Of a stretch of 64,000 nucleotides of DNA, positions 62,159-64,000 are shown in pieces; within the stretch, counting starts at the first letter, position 1, and every line of letters starts with the position of its first letter. The notes below the pieces were generated by a model, which worked only from the letters and a program-made list of their open reading frames with translations, ran no database searches and was not told the origin of the DNA. The position numbers and the translations under genes are program-made. The DNA comes from Lacibacter sediminis. Its GTDB lineage: Bacteria > Bacteroidota > Bacteroidia > Chitinophagales > Chitinophagaceae. The DNA lies in the NCBI RefSeq assembly GCF_014168535.1, contig NZ_CP060007.1, positions 2,976,001 to 3,040,000 of the forward strand. The letters run 5' to 3'.

Positions 62159-64000
62159 TTAGTCAATCACTACACTTTCATCTCGCTTGGTATGTTTCTT
62201 TGCCAATGATTGCACATTCTGTACAAGCTTGATAAATTCAGTTCGATATCCCTCTTTATCCGCACCAATAGCGGCATTGGCCTGGCGGATCACTTTTTCA
62301 TACGTGGTATTGCCTTTAAATTCAGAGTTGCGTAACAGCATACCAAACTGTGCAACAGCAGTGGCAAAACGGAAGTTTTCTGATGTTTTCTCAAACGGTA
62401 TCTTTTCATCGAGTAACGGATGAACCATCAGCTTACTTTCATTTGCATCGGGTTCTTTATAACGGAACTTAATGGTCATGATTTCGTTTTTCAATCCACT
62501 TTTTTTATTCTTCGCTGGTTGCTGGTATTTCAATTCATCTACATCTTCAATAAAATCACTTTCAACACCCACCGGAATAATTTCATATAAAGCTGTAACA
62601 GTATGTCCGCTTCCTAATTCACCAGCATCTTTTTTGTCGTTATTGAAATCTTCTTTATTCAATAAACGGTTTTCGTAACCAACCAAACGGTAAGCCTGTA
62701 CCAATACCGGGTTAAATTCAACCTGCAGTTTTACATCTTTTGCAATGGTGAACATGGTGCCGCCAAATTCATTCACCAATACTTTCTTTGCTTCATTCAT
62801 TCCATCGATGTAAGCATGATTGCCATTGCCTTTATTCGCCAGCTTCTGCATTTTGTTGTCTTTGTAATTACCCATGCCATAACCAAGCACGGTTAAGAAT
62901 ACACCGCTTTTGCGTTCTTCTTCAATCAGGCGTTCCATTGCATCATCGCTGCTCATGCCCACATTGAAATCTCCATCGGTACAAAGGATCACACGGTTAT
63001 TTCCTCCTTTTTTGAATTGTTCTTTAGCAACATTGTAAGCAAGCTTGATACCTGCACCACCTGCTGTGGAACCACCAGCTTCCAATTTATCAATGGCAGC
63101 CATAATTTTTTCTTTATGCATTCCATTTGTAGAAGGTAATACCAAACCGGCAGCGCCGGCATAAACTACGATTGCCACATGATCCTGTTCACGCAATTGA
63201 TCCACCAATAATTTCAATGACGCTTTCACCAAGGGGAGTTTATTTGCATCACTCATTGATCCGCTTACATCAATCAGAAAAACAAGATTAGATGGAGGAA
63301 GATTTGTTGTAGCAATTTCTTTTCCCTGCAAACCAACCATCACCAGTTTATGTTCTTTGTTCCAGGGGCATGCACTCATTTCAGTATTGATGCTGAATGG
63401 ATCGTTACCAGTTGGCTGCGGATAGTTGTATTTGAAATAATTGATGAATTCTTCAACACGCACTGCACCTTCGGCAGGCATTTGTCCATAGTTGATCATG
63501 CGGCGAACATTACTGTAAGAGGCACCATCAACATCAATGGAAAAAGTAGATAGTGGTTCATCAGTTACTTTACGGAAACGGTTTTCAGTAATGCCATCGT
63601 AGTCTTCAGTATTGTAAACTTCAGCATCATGCATTGATAAACCTGGTGCTCTTGAACCATAAATTGCAGATGGTGTTGAATAAGTCAACTCTTTTCGCTT
63701 TTTTGTTCCATAACCAATCACCACCACCTCTTCCAGTTTTCCTACTGATGGTTTTAATTTAATGTTCACAGTTTGCTGGCTATTCAGTTTTACTTCTTGA
63801 GTTTCGTAGCCAACATACTGAAACAACAATGTACTTTTTGCTGATGCCACTTTTATACTGAAGCTTCCGTTGGCATCAGTAGCAGTTCCGTTCTTTTGTC
63901 CTTTCTCCGTAACTGAAACGCCTGCTAATGCAGCGCCGGTTTCGTCTGTTACTTTACCGGTAACAAGTACAGGTTCATAAAATGCAGTGCTGAACATGGC
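62159..64000 (-). CDS. von Willebrand factor A-domain protein with carboxypeptidase-like domain, 5' end outside window
   Basis: At least 613 residues. Open at the window edge; the visible ATG at 63997 gives MFSTAFYEPVLVTGKVTDET, which is probably the last part of a longer signal peptide. Residues about 10-85 are a carboxypeptidase-like regulatory domain (GAALAGVSVTEKGQKNGTAT), then EEVVVIGYGTKKRKELTYS. From about residue 230 is a vWA domain with the MIDAS motif VFLIDVSGSMSDANKLPLVK and ILCTDGDFNVGM. A DUF3520-like C-terminal part is typical of YfbK-like proteins. Probably an exported surface protein. Confidence 0.92.
   Translation of the reverse strand, partial: AMFSTAFYEPVLVTGKVTDETGAALAGVSVTEKGQKNGTATDANGSFSIKVASAKSTLLFQYVGYETQEVKLNSQQTVNIKLKPSVGKLEEVVVIGYGTKKRKELTYSTPSAIYGSRAPGLSMHDAEVYNTEDYDGITENRFRKVTDEPLSTFSIDVDGASYSNVRRMINYGQMPAEGAVRVEEFINYFKYNYPQPTGNDPFSINTEMSACPWNKEHKLVMVGLQGKEIATTNLPPSNLVFLIDVSGSMSDANKLPLVKASLKLLVDQLREQDHVAIVVYAGAAGLVLPSTNGMHKEKIMAAIDKLEAGGSTAGGAGIKLAYNVAKEQFKKGGNNRVILCTDGDFNVGMSSDDAMERLIEEERKSGVFLTVLGYGMGNYKDNKMQKLANKGNGNHAYIDGMNEAKKVLVNEFGGTMFTIAKDVKLQVEFNPVLVQAYRLVGYENRLLNKEDFNNDKKDAGELGSGHTVTALYEIIPVGVESDFIEDVDELKYQQPAKNKKSGLKNEIMTIKFRYKEPDANESKLMVHPLLDEKIPFEKTSENFRFATAVAQFGMLLRNSEFKGNTTYEKVIRQANAAIGADKEGYRTEFIKLVQNVQSLAKKHTKRDESVVID

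Overview
The window comes from a Bacteroidota chromosome, most likely the family Chitinophagaceae (genus not determinable by eye). Support for this: C-terminal type IX secretion sorting domains, a T9SS plug-type protein (DUF5103), a bifunctional HisB, a GH18 chitinase, a short Bacteroidetes-type SRP RNA, promoters of the TTTG / TAnnTTTG type, and carboxypeptidase-like/TonB-plug protein architectures.

Layout. 1-4050: histidine operon (hisD 3' part, hisC, hisB), interrupted by a four-helix-bundle gene and a c-type cytochrome gene and closed by a strong terminator. 4.1-19.6 kb: chromosomal genes of mixed function (universal stress protein, cNMP-patatin lipase, Na+/alanine symporter, two alpha/beta hydrolases, GNAT, NHL-propeller lipoprotein and a membrane protein) plus a divergent oxyR-katG oxidative-stress pair with a recognisable OxyR dyad and katG promoter. 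19.6-24.7 kb: an accessory stretch of four unrelated genes, all on the minus strand, each preceded on its left (3') side by a copy of the same diverged repeat; two genes also have a shared GGTATTGCCAA box. It looks like a gene-cassette array and is the best candidate here for an undescribed mobile arrangement. 24.7-41.4 kb: PhcB-like methyltransferase, cupin, CDGSH protein, VF530, an ArsR-controlled operon (ArsR, SRPBCC, DoxX, YdeI-like) with a clear double operator, a CPA2 antiporter, a LolE-like permease, the T9SS plug protein, SRP RNA, transaldolase-like aldolase, sirtuin and flavin reductase.

41.4-46.9 kb: a compact six-gene light/DNA-repair cluster: a cryptochrome/photolyase of the FeS-BCP family that appears to lack the Fe-S ligands, a TIGR03643 protein, an SDR-DUF2867 protein, a DoxX-like membrane protein, a second photolyase-type FAD protein with an extra C-terminal domain, and a second SDR. 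46.9-59.9 kb: housekeeping genes (tRNA-Leu(CAA), saccharopine-dehydrogenase-like protein, trmN6, tsaD, MacB-like permease, prfC, xerD, chitinase, coiled-coil membrane protein). 59.9-64 kb: surface/secreted proteins (a frameshifted TonB-plug/T9SS gene, its intact paralogue, and a von Willebrand A-domain protein cut by the window edge).

The intergenic DNA is rich in dispersed short elements: palindromes of the GGTTGCCAACCTT type, CCCGGG/TTTAAA palindromes, CCTGCC-type microinsertions (one inside a duplicated tRNA-Leu 3' half), and low-complexity quasi-tandem tracts, one of which lies in frame inside trmN6.
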